Assembly: GCA_937958145.1 (NCBI GenBank)
Contig: CALGOE010000143.1
Location: forward strand, 1 to 7,071
Source of the DNA: an uncultured Desulfobacca sp.
GTDB lineage: Bacteria > Desulfobacterota > Desulfobaccia > Desulfobaccales > Desulfobaccaceae
Direction: 5' to 3'
Length of the DNA: 7,071 nt
Positions 6,801 through 7,071 of this stretch are shown here, piece by piece; the stretch's first letter is position 1; each line of letters opens with the position of its first letter. The translations under genes were made by a program, and so were the position numbers. The notes under the pieces were generated by a model, which was not told the origin of the DNA, ran no database searches, and was given only the letters and a program-made list of their open reading frames with translations.

Positions 6801-7033
6801 GTGTCACCGGTGGGTTGTTAAGCGTCGTGGGTTTTTTAGTGTGGCGGATATTACAACGGGTGGAGAGCAAAGTAGAGGAACTGCATACCATGACCTGTCT
6901 TTGTAAAGAATCGTTGCCGAGAAGATTTGTCAGTAGAAAAGAGATGGAGCAATGCCAGGCCGAGGTGGATAAATTGTGGGAGGTGGTCAACCACCACGAA
7001 CATGATGAGTTCGGGCGGGTGATTCGGCAATGA
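6767..7033 (+). CDS. Small single-span membrane protein, possible holin or lysis accessory
   Basis: This encodes 88 residues from ATG 6767. The N-terminus is acidic (MDPEDYIR). One hydrophobic span at ~9-26 (ILMSVTGGLLSVVGFLVW) is followed by a basic residue and then a charged helical, coiled-coil-prone region (~27-40, and ~57-75 with SRKEMEQCQAEVDKLWEVV). Cysteines at 44, 46 and 63 and a histidine cluster at 76, 77 and 79 lie in the soluble part. The small size, single span, helical tail and position after fibre-type genes and before a terminator suggest a holin or an XhlA-like lysis accessory protein; XhlA itself has its membrane segment at the C-terminus, so the topology differs. No endolysin gene is in the window, so the lysis role is inference. 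An internal in-frame ATG (Met11, nt 6797) would give a form lacking the charged N-terminus, recalling dual-start holins. Confidence 0.6.
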   Translation: MDPEDYIRILMSVTGGLLSVVGFLVWRILQRVESKVEELHTMTCLCKESLPRRFVSRKEMEQCQAEVDKLWEVVNHHEHDEFGRVIRQ

Positions 7034-7039
7034 GTGGCC

Positions 7040-7070
7040 GGGCAGGCCGGATGCGGCCGCCCTTTTGTTT
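7040..7070 (+). terminator. Rho-independent terminator
   Basis: The GC-rich hairpin 7040-7062 has GGGC/GCCC and GGCCG/CGGCC stems, one bulged A at 7044 and a GATG loop at 7050-7053. It is followed by TTTTGTTT (7063-7070). It begins 6 nt after the stop of the 88-residue gene and is the only convincing terminator in the window, so the genes upstream are likely co-transcribed. Confidence 0.75.
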
Positions 7071-7071
7071 C

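Overview
This window is part of the late structural region of a tailed phage or prophage. All genes are on the + strand, closely packed, and run in one direction toward a Rho-independent terminator at the right end. The genes look like tail-tip/baseplate genes followed by a receptor-binding-type protein and a small membrane protein that could belong to the lysis module. No host gene, tRNA, integrase or CRISPR is present, so the host cannot be named. Moderate-to-high GC and strong purine-rich ribosome binding sites (for example GGGGGGAGGTGA) would fit an anaerobic Firmicute or a deltaproteobacterial-type host, but this is only an impression.

Layout. (1) 1-1065: 3' portion of a tail hub/tail-tip protein gene whose start lies outside the window. 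(2) 1068-1316: an 82-residue orphan protein, 2 nt downstream and probably translationally coupled. (3) A 68-nt leader with an inverted repeat. (4) 1385-5584: a very large (1399 residue) mosaic protein. Its order is an N-terminal region of unknown type, beta-rich and carbohydrate-binding-like regions, a LamG/concanavalin-like domain, an alpha-helical toroid-like region reminiscent of six-hairpin glycosidases, and a C-terminal segment that reads like the second half of a tail hub protein. (5) 5640-6695: a 351-residue tail-fibre or receptor-binding-like protein. (6) 6767-7033: an 88-residue protein with one N-terminal membrane segment and a helical tail, possibly a holin or holin accessory. (7) 7040-7070: terminator.

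The most interesting observation is architectural. The gene at 1-1065 stops just where a hub protein normally continues, and the missing continuation appears at the C-terminus of the 1399-residue protein. About 1200 residues of putative glycan-binding or glycan-processing domains and one orphan gene lie between the two halves. If correct, the phage carries a two-polypeptide tail hub in which a large surface-recognition module is fused directly into the tail tip. The split hub, the giant mosaic protein and the receptor-binding-like protein would together form the host-contact end of the tail. A second point is the start region of the 88-residue membrane protein, where a 12-codon ORF at the best-spaced ATG ends by overlapping an internal in-frame ATG placed right at the membrane segment. 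This layout could yield two protein forms.
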